A stretch of 19,371 nt of DNA from Candidatus Galloscillospira excrementavium. Lineage in GTDB: Bacteria; Bacillota; Clostridia; Oscillospirales; Oscillospiraceae. The stretch spans positions 1-19,371 of the forward strand of contig DVHW01000276.1 in assembly GCA_018711785.1 (NCBI GenBank), read 5' to 3'. The position numbers and the translations under genes are program-made. Positions 1 through 7,110 of the stretch are shown here, one piece after another (the first letter of the stretch is position 1; each line of letters starts with the position of its first letter). Under the pieces are notes generated by a model, which did not search any database, was not told the origin of the DNA, and saw only the letters and a program-made list of their open reading frames with translations.

Positions 1-18
1 TATATATGGTGTACTTCT

Positions 19-75
19 CTTCTTTTGCGCAAAAAGAAGGGACAGCCCCCTGTCTTAACGGCAGGGGGCTGTCCC
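19..75 (-). terminator. Rho-independent terminator of the RCC1/SLH gene
   Basis: A perfect 14-bp inverted repeat (39-52 paired with 62-75, 9-nt loop) lies just after the stop codon of the surface-protein gene. Read on the minus strand the stem is followed by a T-rich run (TTCTTTTT), the classic intrinsic terminator layout. A second short palindrome (19-39, CTTCTTTT/AAAAAGAAG around GCGC) overlaps the T-run and could give some termination in the other direction. The first 18 bases of the window show no gene. Confidence 0.85.
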
Positions 76-96
76 TGTTATGTCAACTTGCTGTCC

Positions 97-1863
97 TTAC
101 TCCGCCAACGCCCGGTGGAGGAAGGTCACGATCTGCCCCCGGGTGCAGATGCCGTCCGGGGAGAAGGTGGTGGGCGTGGTGCCGCCGGTGATGTTCTCAG
201 ACACCGCCCAGGCCACCGCCTGGGTATAGTCCTCGCCGGCGGGCACATCCAGGAAGGTCCGGCCTGCCACGGCGGGGCTTCCCGCCAGCTTCCAGAGGTA
301 GGTCACCACGTCGCTGCGGGTGCAGGAAGTGTCCGCGTCTACGTTGTAGGGGATAATGCCCTCGCCGTAGGCCCAGCGGAAGGCTCTGGCGTAGTAGGCG
401 CTCTGTGGGAGATCCTGATAAGGGTCAATGAACACCCGACGGGGCTCCGGGCAGCCCAGGGCCCGCCAGAGGAAGGAAAGGATCTGCCCCTGGGTGCAGG
501 GGGCGTCCGGGGAAAAGGTGTCCCCGCTGGTGCCGTTGGTCACTCCCCGGCTCAGCGCCCAGAGCACCGCCTCCCGGTAGTAGGCCCCCTCCCCCACGTC
601 GGCAAAGGGACAGGCGGTCAGGTCGCAGAAGGCGGGCACCGGGGTGGGCAGGACCAGGTCACACAGCCGGCCGTTGCCCAGGTCTCCATAGCTGCCCTCC
701 CCCCAGGTGTACACGCTCCCGTCGGTGCGCAGGGCGGCCACGCTGGTCAGCGTCGCCCCGCCACAGCTGGCGCTGACGGCGGCCACGTCCTCCAGGACCC
801 GGACGGGCCCCCCCACCTCGCCGCCGCCGTTGCCCAGCTCACCGGAGTAGTTTCCACCCCAGGTCCACAGGGAGCCGTCGGCGCGGATGGCGGCAGTAAA
901 TTGGTTGGCGCAGGCCACTGAGACCACCTCGTCCAGGATCCGGGTGGGGATGGTCTGGGTATAACCGCCGTCGTAGGCCATCACGATCCCCTCCTCGGGC
1001 CCCATGCCCTCCGAGAGTCTGCCCCACATCCACAGGGTGCCATCGGTCTTAACCACCGCGATGTGCTCAAAGCCCACCGCCGCCTCGGCCACATCGTCCA
1101 TGAGCTTGATGGGGGTGAGATAGCACTCTCCCCAGTCTCCGTCCCGCGGAATGGTGTCATCCAGGATGCCGCACCAGTTGCTCCCCCAGCCCCAGAGGGA
1201 GCCGTCGGACCGCACCGCCACGGTCACGCTGTCCCCGCAGCTCACCGAGACCACGTCGTCCAGCACCTGGACGGGCGGGGTCTGGCACGGGGTGCCGTCC
1301 CAGGCCTCCCAGTCAGAGGCGCCGCCGTTGCCCACCTGGCCATACCGGTTACTGCCCCAGACCCACAGGGTCCCGTCGGTGCGGATGGCGGCGGTGTGGC
1401 TGCTGCCGCAGTCCACGGCGGCCACCCGGTCCAGCACCTGGACAGGCACGGTCTGGTAGGGGTGGCCCCAGCTGTCGGTCCGGTCCCCCACAGAGCGGTC
1501 ACCCAGCTCGCCGTAGGTGTTGTCGCCCCACATCCACAGGGTGCCGTCGGTCTTGACGGCCGCCATCTGGCCGCCCCCGGCGCTCACCGAGACCACGTCC
1601 TCCATGATCTTGACCGGCACTGTCTGGACAGGGAAGGCCTCCCCACTGGCCCAGCTGCCCTCGGCGTCCCCGCCGCCGCCGTTGCCCACCTGGCCGGAGT
1701 CATTGCCCCCCCAGGTCCAGAGCCCGCCCTCCTCGTCCACGAAGGCGTTGGGTGCGATGCGCCGGGCCTCCTCCGCCGACGCCGGCGCGAAGGCCGCCGC
1801 GGGCAGCGCCAGGCACAGGCACAGGGCTGCCGCCAGAAACAGGGTGCCGATCCGTCTTTTCAT
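97..1863 (-). CDS. Secreted RCC1-repeat beta-propeller protein with three C-terminal SLH domains
   Basis: A 588-residue protein that is probably exported and held on the cell wall. Residues 1-26 form a signal peptide (KRR, then a hydrophobic core, ending A-F-A). Residues about 47-415 hold six full RCC1-type units plus a partial seventh, each with a G-[ST]-[LV]-[WY]-x-WG start and a VAAV[KR]TDG-like end, which predicts a seven-bladed propeller. Residues about 416-588 are three S-layer homology domains (FADV..YY.EAV.WA...G, with TFSPD and CTRGQ motifs in the first and third), which in this family bind pyruvylated cell-wall polymer. The start has a good ribosome site (AAGGAGG, 5 nt before ATG). 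It is preceded by a hairpin that may end the upstream operon and followed by a strong terminator, so it may be a single-gene unit. The ligand of the propeller cannot be told from sequence. No enzyme domain is visible. Confidence 0.9.
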   Translation of the reverse strand: MKRRIGTLFLAAALCLCLALPAAAFAPASAEEARRIAPNAFVDEEGGLWTWGGNDSGQVGNGGGGDAEGSWASGEAFPVQTVPVKIMEDVVSVSAGGGQMAAVKTDGTLWMWGDNTYGELGDRSVGDRTDSWGHPYQTVPVQVLDRVAAVDCGSSHTAAIRTDGTLWVWGSNRYGQVGNGGASDWEAWDGTPCQTPPVQVLDDVVSVSCGDSVTVAVRSDGSLWGWGSNWCGILDDTIPRDGDWGECYLTPIKLMDDVAEAAVGFEHIAVVKTDGTLWMWGRLSEGMGPEEGIVMAYDGGYTQTIPTRILDEVVSVACANQFTAAIRADGSLWTWGGNYSGELGNGGGEVGGPVRVLEDVAAVSASCGGATLTSVAALRTDGSVYTWGEGSYGDLGNGRLCDLVLPTPVPAFCDLTACPFADVGEGAYYREAVLWALSRGVTNGTSGDTFSPDAPCTQGQILSFLWRALGCPEPRRVFIDPYQDLPQSAYYARAFRWAYGEGIIPYNVDADTSCTRSDVVTYLWKLAGSPAVAGRTFLDVPAGEDYTQAVAWAVSENITGGTTPTTFSPDGICTRGQIVTFLHRALAE

Positions 1864-1920
1864 GTGTGCCTCCTTTTCTCCGCTGGCTCATCTCTTCTGT
1901 CTCCGCTAAGAGAAACGCAG

Positions 1921-1952
1921 GCGCCCCGGGCCGCAGGTGCGGACCGGGGCGC
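1921..1952 (-). terminator. Probable terminator after the coiled-coil gene
   Basis: A 9-bp GC-rich stem (1921-1929 with 1944-1952) with a small inner hairpin, 13 bp past the stop of the coiled-coil gene. On the minus strand it is followed by TGCGTTTCTCTT, an imperfect T-run, so termination may be partial. It separates the rsmD-coaD string from the surface-protein gene. Confidence 0.5.
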
Positions 1953-1965
1953 TGCACCTTTGATT

Positions 1966-2484
1966 TCAGGTTGCGTCTTCCGTCTGGATGTCGATATTGG
2001 GCCGGGGGGCGGCGCTGCTGCCGGCCGATGCCGCCGCGCTGCGGAACCGGGCCCGGGACTTCTTGATCTCGTCGTAGGCCTCGGCCACCGCCTCCTCGGT
2101 GCGGCGCAGGGCGTCCTCGCAGTACTCGTTTGCCGCCCGGCGCAGCTCCCGGCTACGCTCCTCGGCCTGGCGGAGCATCTCGTTGCCCTTCTGCTTGGCC
2201 CGGGCGGTGAGCTCGTCGGCGGCCAGCAGGCGCTTGGCCTCGGCCTCCGCCTGCTGGCGGATGGCGTCCCCCTCCCGCTTGGCCTTCTCCAGATACTCGG
2301 TCCGTCCGGCCACCAGCTTCTTGGCCTCGCTCAGCTCCATGGGGAGCTGGGCCTTGATGTCGTCCAGCAGGTCCAGGGCCTTATCCCGCTCCAGGATACA
2401 CTTCTCGCTGGAGAGGGGCACGCTCTTGGCCTCGTCGATCATGTCGTAGAGCATATCCAGCAGTTCGGAAATTCCAGTTGCCAT
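1966..2484 (-). CDS. Coiled-coil protein downstream of coaD (DivIVA / ATP-synthase-B-like)
   Basis: A 172-residue, highly charged helical protein without signal peptide or membrane segment. Residues about 1-50 form a short N-terminal region (SELLDMLYDMIDEAKSVPLS). Residues about 50-145 are Ala/Glu/Lys/Arg-rich with the heptad-like spacing of a long coiled coil, resembling DivIVA tails or the b subunit of ATP synthase. The last 27 residues are a Ser/Ala/Pro-rich tail. The start is chosen from GGGAGG 8 nt before ATG. Small proteins of this kind are, as I recall, common beside coaD in Clostridia, often annotated vaguely as ATPase or DivIVA-like. The role is unknown; a scaffold in cell envelope growth or division is possible but is inference only. 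It is the last gene of the rsmD-coaD string. Confidence 0.75.
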   Translation of the reverse strand: MATGISELLDMLYDMIDEAKSVPLSSEKCILERDKALDLLDDIKAQLPMELSEAKKLVAGRTEYLEKAKREGDAIRQQAEAEAKRLLAADELTARAKQKGNEMLRQAEERSRELRRAANEYCEDALRRTEEAVAEAYDEIKKSRARFRSAAASAGSSAAPRPNIDIQTEDAT

Positions 2485-2579
2485 TATTTCGACCTCCCTG
2501 TGCCGCTGCGGCCCGCCCGCGCTCCGCGCCGGCGCCGCGCCTGCCGCTCTTGCGGCGAGCGGCCCGCCGTATTTCTCGG
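2485..2579. other. GC-rich palindromic spacer between coaD and the coiled-coil gene
   Basis: A 95-bp spacer, long for an operon gap. It carries the ribosome site of the downstream gene and short GC palindromes, including the self-complementary GCGCCGGCGC and a CCGCT/AGCGG pair. I see no promoter. It may be a palindromic unit of the sort seen upstream of rsmD and uvrC, but the evidence here is weaker. Confidence 0.35.
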
Positions 2580-3077
2580 TCAGCCGCCCAGCTTGGCGGC
2601 CATTTTCGCGTTGATGTCGTCGATGATTTCCCGGGGTACGAAGTCACTCAGGTCGGAGCCGTACCGCGCCATCTCCTTGACTACGCTGGAGCTGAGATAG
2701 GTGTACTTCGCGCTGGAGGGGAGAAACATGGTCTCCAGCCGGGGATTGAGCTTGCGGTTGATGAGGGCCATCTGCAGCTCATTCTCATAGTCGGACACCG
2801 CCCGCAGGCCCTTGACCAGAGTGCAGGCCTTCTTCTGCCGGGCATACTCCGCCAGCAGACCGGAGGAGCAGTCCACCTCCACGTTGGGCAGCTTCTGCAC
2901 CACCCTCCGGATGAGCTCCACCCGCTCCTCCGGGGTGAAGAGGCCCCGGTTCACCTTTTCGGAATTGACCATGACGCAGACGACCAGCTTGTCAAAGCAC
3001 ACCGCCGCCCGCTTGATGATGTTCAGATGCCCCAGGGTGATGGGGTCGAAGCTGCCGGGGTAGATGGCCGTCTTCAT
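2580..3077 (-). CDS. coaD: Phosphopantetheine adenylyltransferase (PPAT)
   Basis: Catalyses the fourth step of coenzyme A synthesis, joining AMP from ATP to 4'-phosphopantetheine to give dephospho-CoA and pyrophosphate; cytosolic and normally essential. The 165-residue product has the usual family length. The N-terminus KTAIYPGSFDPITLGH carries the nucleotidyltransferase T/HxGH motif (residues 14-17). The phosphate-binding LSSSVVKEMA motif lies near the C-terminus, followed by the typical GSDLSDFVP segment. The frame is open upstream to 3113, but the ATG at 3077 is chosen because the conserved MKTAIYPGSFDP starts there and GAGGAG lies upstream. It starts 32 bp after rsmD, the common rsmD-coaD pairing of bacteria, so both are probably on one transcript. 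Confidence 0.97.
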   Translation of the reverse strand: MKTAIYPGSFDPITLGHLNIIKRAAVCFDKLVVCVMVNSEKVNRGLFTPEERVELIRRVVQKLPNVEVDCSSGLLAEYARQKKACTLVKGLRAVSDYENELQMALINRKLNPRLETMFLPSSAKYTYLSSSVVKEMARYGSDLSDFVPREIIDDINAKMAAKLGG

Positions 3078-3109
3078 GCTTGCAGCACTCCTCGTCCGCC
3101 GGAGGCGCC

Positions 3110-3655
3110 TCACGCCCGGCGGTGGTATAGGGTCAGCTTGATCTTGCCGTAGCGGTACTCCCGCCCCTTCTCATAGGGGTCGGAAAGTTCCGGAAGAGAG
3201 GCCTCCGCCCCGCTCTCACAGACGATTATACCATTTCCGGCCACAATGTCAATCTCGGCGAGCAGCTCCAGGCTCTGCTCCAGCAGTCCGGAGGCATAGG
3301 GCGGGTCCAGGAACACCAGGCCGAATTTCTCCCGGCAGCCGGTGAGAAAGGCCAGGGCGTCCCCCTGGACCACCCGGGCCCGGTCGGCCAGGCCGCAGTG
3401 GGCCAGGTTCTCCCGCACCAGGGCGGCGGCCTCCCGCCGCGCGTCCACGAAGGTGCACCGCGCCGCCCCCCGGGAGAGGGCCTCGATGCCCAGCTGCCCC
3501 GTCCCGGCGAAGAGGTCCAGGGTGTTCCGGCCCTCGATGTCGAACTGGATGATGTTGAAGATGGACTCCTTCACCTTGTCGGTGGTGGGCCGGGTCTCCC
3601 GGCCGGGCAGCTCCTTCAGCCGCCGGCCCCGGGCCGTGCCTGTGATGACGCGCAT
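3110..3655 (-). CDS. rsmD: 16S rRNA (guanine(966)-N(2))-methyltransferase
   Basis: Methylates N2 of G966 (E. coli numbering) of 16S rRNA using S-adenosylmethionine. The 181-residue product shows the family N-terminus MRVITGTARGRRLKELPG, then RPTTDKVKESIFNII. The SAM-binding loop is LDLFAGTGQLGIEALSRGA (residues about 47-64) and the catalytic motif is DPPY (117-120). The frame runs open to 3799, but the extra N-terminal part lies over intergenic hairpins. The ATG at 3655 is chosen from homology and from GGGAGGAG shortly upstream. It is followed 32 bp later by coaD. The 226-bp gap before it is filled with palindromes (see that entry). Confidence 0.96.
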   Translation of the reverse strand: MRVITGTARGRRLKELPGRETRPTTDKVKESIFNIIQFDIEGRNTLDLFAGTGQLGIEALSRGAARCTFVDARREAAALVRENLAHCGLADRARVVQGDALAFLTGCREKFGLVFLDPPYASGLLEQSLELLAEIDIVAGNGIIVCESGAEASLPELSDPYEKGREYRYGKIKLTLYHRRA

Positions 3656-3675
3656 GGCGCTCTCCTCCCTTTCCT

Positions 3676-3838
3676 CAGTCGTCGAAAAAGTGCAGGCACT
3701 TTTTCGAGAGAGCCGCGGCTCGTGGCAGCGCACTCGCTGGCCATGGGGCCGGCCAGCTCGCACGTTTGCGAGCCGAGAAGTGTTTTTTCCAAGGCACATG
3801 TCCTTGAAAAAAACGGATTGAACCTTTTTCGTGCCTGC
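3676..3838. repeat. Cluster of palindromes upstream of rsmD
   Basis: Five hairpins lie in about 160 bp of non-coding DNA. They are: a 12-bp perfect stem with 2-nt spacer (3682-3707, TCGAAAAAGTGC arm); GAGCCGCGGCTC (3710-3721); a 7-bp stem (3736-3742 with 3751-3757); a 7-bp stem with CGTT loop (3756-3762 with 3767-3773); and a 13-bp stem with one mismatch and a 7-nt loop (3782-3794 with 3802-3814). An outer pair GCAGGCAC (3692-3699) and GTGCCTGC (3831-3838) could close much of the cluster. I see no gene here. The T/A-rich arms could give weak termination, but the density suggests a dispersed palindromic repeat. The 43 bp from 3839 to the lipoprotein stop show nothing clear. Confidence 0.6.
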
Positions 3839-3881
3839 GGGCGCGAACTCTACGAGGTTTTTGAATCAGCCGCTTTTTTCC

Positions 3882-5048
3882 TCACTCGGGCAGGACGCCC
3901 GTCCCGCTCCAGGAAAACCGGGTGCCCTCGGCCTCGGGCACACTCTGGTAGTCCCACTGGTGGTCGGTCTCCCGCAGATAGTCACTGGTCACATTGAAAT
4001 ACTCATAGCGGACCTGGTTCGCCATCGTGGGGGGCAGCTCCTCCGCCCCGATGGGGTCGTCCCAGGTGGGGTCCACGGCGTACCACTCCCCCTCCAGCCG
4101 TACCAGGTTCCAGGCGTGGTCGCTGCTGGAGTTGAAGGCCGCCCCCACCACGGTGATGCACTCCACCCCCGCCAGGTCCATCAGCAGCTGGAAGGAGGTG
4201 GCGTAGCCCAGGCAGATGCCGTAGCCCTCCACCAGCATGCCGTAGGGGTTTGTGTTGTCCGGCCGCCCCTGGGGGGTGTCCCGGTCGTACACCGCCTGGT
4301 CATACTCCCCCAGGTCCACCAGGGCGTCGTGGAGGGCCAGCTCCTTTTCAAAGTCGGTCATGTCCTCCGTCACGTGCTCGGCGAAGATGGCCCGGCAGGC
4401 CGAGAGGATAGCGGCGTCCTTCTCGCTCAGGCCGTCCTCCTCCCCGCTCTCCCAGGCCGAGAGGATGGGGGCGGTGTCATAGAGACTCATGTCGTATTCA
4501 TTGGGCGGGTCAAAGGGGACGAAATCGCCGGTGTCCAGGCCCGGGTTCAGCACCTCCGCCGCGGCCCCCTCCCCCACGGCGGCCAGGAAGGCCGCCTCCG
4601 CCCCGTCGGGGTCAGTGCAGGCGAGGAGGGCGGCGTATCCGTCGGCCGTCACCACCCGGGCGTTTTCCAGCAGCGCGGCCTGGTCGGGTGCGTAGCCGTA
4701 GAAGTCTCCGGCCCGCGCCTGCCGGTGGGCCTCCAGGGCCTCCACCGCCGCTGAGGCGGCCCCCGCCCCGGCCAGGCGGAGGACGATGACCTCCCGCCCG
4801 TCCACCCCGGAGGCCAGGTACACCGCCGCGCCGGTCCACAGGTCCTCGTCCACGCCGCACCCGTCGGAGAGATAGGCCCGCAGTTCCTCCCCCTCCAGAG
4901 CGGTCAGCCCGCCGGGGTCGGCCTGGCTGTCCAGCACGGCCTGGGCGATGTCCTCCGGGGCAGGGCCGGGCGTCGGCGCGTCCTCCCCCGTCCCGGCGCA
5001 GGCGCACAGGGCCAGCAGCAGCAAAAGCGCGGGCAGCAGGCGTTTCAC
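3882..5048 (-). CDS. Lipoprotein with DUF4358-like and transglutaminase-like (protease-fold) domains
   Basis: A 388-residue protein probably anchored outside the cell membrane. Residues 1-17 are a lipoprotein signal (KR, Leu-rich core, LCAC with the lipidated Cys at 17), followed by a Pro/Gly linker. Residues about 30-165 look like DUF4358 (EDIAQAVL..., AVYLASGVDGREVIVLRL, a YAPDQAALLENARVV stretch); I assign this from memory of the family pattern. Residues about 220-345 form a transglutaminase core with the full triad: Cys279 in GYGICLGYA, His311 in SDHAWN and Asp326 in AVDPTWDDP. Such domains act as cysteine peptidases or cross-linkers on peptides or wall material; the substrate is unknown. 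The start is GTG, overlapping the uvrC stop by 4 bp (GTGA), with GGGAGGAGGGG 8 nt upstream, so translation is coupled to uvrC. Confidence 0.88.
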   Translation of the reverse strand: MKRLLPALLLLLALCACAGTGEDAPTPGPAPEDIAQAVLDSQADPGGLTALEGEELRAYLSDGCGVDEDLWTGAAVYLASGVDGREVIVLRLAGAGAASAAVEALEAHRQARAGDFYGYAPDQAALLENARVVTADGYAALLACTDPDGAEAAFLAAVGEGAAAEVLNPGLDTGDFVPFDPPNEYDMSLYDTAPILSAWESGEEDGLSEKDAAILSACRAIFAEHVTEDMTDFEKELALHDALVDLGEYDQAVYDRDTPQGRPDNTNPYGMLVEGYGICLGYATSFQLLMDLAGVECITVVGAAFNSSSDHAWNLVRLEGEWYAVDPTWDDPIGAEELPPTMANQVRYEYFNVTSDYLRETDHQWDYQSVPEAEGTRFSWSGTGVLPE

Positions 5049-6877
5049 GGCGTCGTCCCCTCCTCCCGGAAAAAGTCGTACACCGCCTTTGCCGTGTTTT
5101 TGGGCACCACGGTCTCCAGCTCGGAGAGCGTGGCGGCGCGGATGTTCTTCACGCTCTTGAAATGCTTGAGCAGATCCCCCCGCCGCTTCTCCCCCACGCC
5201 GGGGATCTTGTCCAGCACCGAGCCCTTCACCCGCTGGTTCTGCTGCTGGCGGTGGAACTCGATGGCAAAGCGGTGGGTCTCCTCCTGGATCTGGCCGATG
5301 AGGGAGAACACCGCCTGGTTCTGCTGGATGCCGATCTCCCGGCCCGCCGCCGTCACCAGGGCCCGGGTGCGGTGGCGGTCGTCCTTCACCATGCCGAACA
5401 CCGGGATGGAGAGCCCCAGCCCGGCGAGCACCTTCTCCGCCACCCTGGCGTGGTTCTCCCCCCCGTCGATGAGGAGCAGGTCGGGCAGGTCCCTGAATTT
5501 CTCGTCCCCGTCCACGTATCGCTGGAAGCGGCGGGTGAGCACCTGCTCCATGGAGGCGTAGTCGTCCGGGTGCTCCATGTCCTTGAGCTTGAAGCGGCGG
5601 TAGTCCCGCTTGAGGGGCCGGGCGTTGACGTAGACCACCATGGAGGCCACGATGTCGTCGGCGCCCTGGTTGGAGATGTCGTAGCTCTCGATGCGCATGG
5701 GGGGCTTCGGCAGGCCCAGCATCCGCCCCAGGAGCTCCAGCAGCTTGCTCACCCGCTCCTCCCGGGTGGTCCAGCGCGCCACCTCCTCCTCGGCGTTCTT
5801 GTTGGCCAGGCGGATCAGGTCCATCTTGGCCCCCCGCTGGGGGGTGACGAAGGTGACCCGGCGGCCGGAGGCCTCGGAGAGCATCCGGGTGAGGGGCACC
5901 TCGTCCTCGATCTCGCAGGGGAGGAGGATCTGCCGGGGCAGGCGTCCCCGGCCGCCGTAGTACTGGCTCACCAGGGTGGAGAGCACGTCGGACAGCTCCT
6001 CCTCCATGGGGGTCTCCATCAGGTCCCAGTCCTTGGCCGCCAGCTCCCCCTCCACGTAGTGCAGGACCACGAAGCAGCTCTTGGCCGTGCCCCGGAAGAA
6101 GCCCACCACGTCAGTGTCCGCCAGGGAGCCGGCCACCACCTTCTGCCGCTTGCCCAGCAGCTCAATGGCCCGGTAGCGGTCCCGCAGCTCTGCGGCCTTC
6201 TCAAAGCGCAGCTCCTCCGCCGCCCGCTCCATCTCGGCCTGGAGCTCCTCCCCCACCTCCTTGAACTTGCCCTCCAGCAGGCGGACGGCCTGGTCGATGG
6301 CCTCCCGGTGGCGCTCCTGGCTCATGCCCGGGCGGCACCAGCCGGCACACTGGCCCATGTGGTAGTTCAGGCAGGGCCGCTCCTTGCCGATGTCCCGGGG
6401 GAACTTCCGGCTGCAGGAGGGGAGCTTCAGGGCCGTGCGCAGGGCGTCCACGATCTCCCAGGTGGCCCCCCGGCTGCCGTAGGGGCCGAAGTACCGGGCC
6501 CCGTCCTCCGAGACCTTGTTCGCCAGGGAGAAGCGGGGGTAGTCCTCATTCACCGACAGGCGGATATAGGGGTAGCCCTTGTCGTCCTTCAGGAGGATGT
6601 TGTAGTGGGGCTGGTGGCGCTTGATGAGGGAGTTCTCCAGCACCAGGGCCTCGAACTCGCTGTCCGCCACGATGACGTCGAAGTGGTCGATCTGGGAGAC
6701 CATGGCCCGGGTCTTTTCGGTGTGGGAGGCGCTGTCCTGGAAGTACTGGCTCACCCGGTTTTTCAGGGCCTTGGCCTTGCCCACGTAGATGACAGTGTTC
6801 TTCGCGTCCTGCATGATGTATACGCCCGGCTTCAGCGGCAGGGCGTGAGCCTTTTCTTTCAGTTCATCGAATGTCAT
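5045..6877 (-). CDS. uvrC: Excinuclease ABC subunit C
   Basis: UvrC makes the two incisions around bulky DNA damage after UvrA/UvrB loading. The 610-residue product has the full layout: GIY-YIG nuclease (GVY at 18-20, IYVGKAKALKNRV from 30) for the 3' cut; four cysteines (155, 169, 177, 181) matching the iron-sulphur site described for UvrC; a UVR helix pair (about 205-240, FEKAAELRDRY); the RNase H-like nuclease (ESYDISN..., LLIDGGENH) for the 5' cut; and a C-terminal helix-hairpin-helix (IPGVGEKRRGDLLKHF). The ATG at 6877 gives the typical N-terminus MTFDELKEKAHALPLKPGVYIM. The nearest Shine-Dalgarno-like GGGAGG is about 15 nt upstream, unusually far. A second, broken copy of the leader and first 12 codons lies 233 bp upstream (see the stub). 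Confidence 0.97.
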   Translation of the reverse strand: MTFDELKEKAHALPLKPGVYIMQDAKNTVIYVGKAKALKNRVSQYFQDSASHTEKTRAMVSQIDHFDVIVADSEFEALVLENSLIKRHQPHYNILLKDDKGYPYIRLSVNEDYPRFSLANKVSEDGARYFGPYGSRGATWEIVDALRTALKLPSCSRKFPRDIGKERPCLNYHMGQCAGWCRPGMSQERHREAIDQAVRLLEGKFKEVGEELQAEMERAAEELRFEKAAELRDRYRAIELLGKRQKVVAGSLADTDVVGFFRGTAKSCFVVLHYVEGELAAKDWDLMETPMEEELSDVLSTLVSQYYGGRGRLPRQILLPCEIEDEVPLTRMLSEASGRRVTFVTPQRGAKMDLIRLANKNAEEEVARWTTREERVSKLLELLGRMLGLPKPPMRIESYDISNQGADDIVASMVVYVNARPLKRDYRRFKLKDMEHPDDYASMEQVLTRRFQRYVDGDEKFRDLPDLLLIDGGENHARVAEKVLAGLGLSIPVFGMVKDDRHRTRALVTAAGREIGIQQNQAVFSLIGQIQEETHRFAIEFHRQQQNQRVKGSVLDKIPGVGEKRRGDLLKHFKSVKNIRAATLSELETVVPKNTAKAVYDFFREEGTTP

Positions 6878-6928
6878 AGATGAAGTGCTCGTCCTCCCTT
6901 CCGCTGAAATGTCAGACGCCCTGCCGCT
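6841..6928 (-). repeat. Direct repeat A: leader and first codons of functional uvrC
   Basis: About 88 bp covering the first 12 codons of uvrC and about 50 bp of its leader. It aligns without gaps to 7074-7161, offset 233 bp, with about 14 mismatches by my count. The copy includes the GGGAGG element, the CATCTATGACATTC start region and a GCGGCAGGGCGTC block. It is the copy joined to the intact gene. Confidence 0.85.
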
Positions 6929-7068
6929 GGGCACGCAGTGCCCCCGGCGCCGTGCGCCGTCCGAGCGTTTGGCCCTCGGGCCAAACCTCGCCGCAGGCGG
7001 AATTCACTTCCGCCGAGGATGTCAAATCATCCCTTGGGGGTCCCCAAACGCACATTGTGGGTTTGGGG
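6929..7068. repeat. Palindrome cluster between the two uvrC starts
   Basis: Five hairpins fill about 140 bp: GGGCAC/GTGCCC (6929-6943); CGGCGC/GCGCCG (6945-6959); an 8-bp stem GTTTGGCC/GGCCAAAC with CTCG loop (6967-6986); GGCGGAA/TTCCGCC (6996-7014), extended outside by CCTCG/CGAGG (6986-6990 with 7014-7018); and CCCCAAAC/GTTTGGGG (7042-7068). No T-run follows any of them on the minus strand, so simple terminators are unlikely. The arrangement recalls REP/BIME-like palindromic units. The stub frame of the duplicated uvrC start reads into this block and stops at 7027. Confidence 0.6.
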
Positions 7069-7110
7069 GGATGGGGCGTGGGCTTTCTCTTTCAGTTCGT
7101 CGAATGTCAT
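7027..7110 (-). pseudogene. Truncated second copy of the uvrC 5' end
   Basis: An ATG at 7110 opens a 27-codon frame whose first 12 residues (MTFDELKEKAHA) equal those of UvrC. It then runs into unrelated palindromic DNA and stops at 7027. The 12 shared codons differ at four places from the functional gene (GAC/GAT, GAG/GAA, AAA/AAG, GCC/GCT), all synonymous. The homology continues upstream through the leader to about 7161, eight bases short of the ecsC stop codon. It is too short to act as UvrC. It is either a remnant of a former uvrC at this place or a translated leader; I favour the remnant. Confidence 0.75.

Noticed and set aside
700..1700. Regular DNA repeats of roughly 160-190 bp that might suggest a CRISPR-like or satellite array
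   Set aside because: They encode the RCC1 units; period and drift match protein repeats, not CRISPR repeats and spacers.
3656..3799. N-terminal extension of RsmD
   Set aside because: It lies over palindromic intergenic DNA; the conserved start MRVITGTARG with a good ribosome site is at 3655.
5162..6883. Long plus-strand frame opposite uvrC
   Set aside because: Antisense shadow; uvrC is full length with all motifs.
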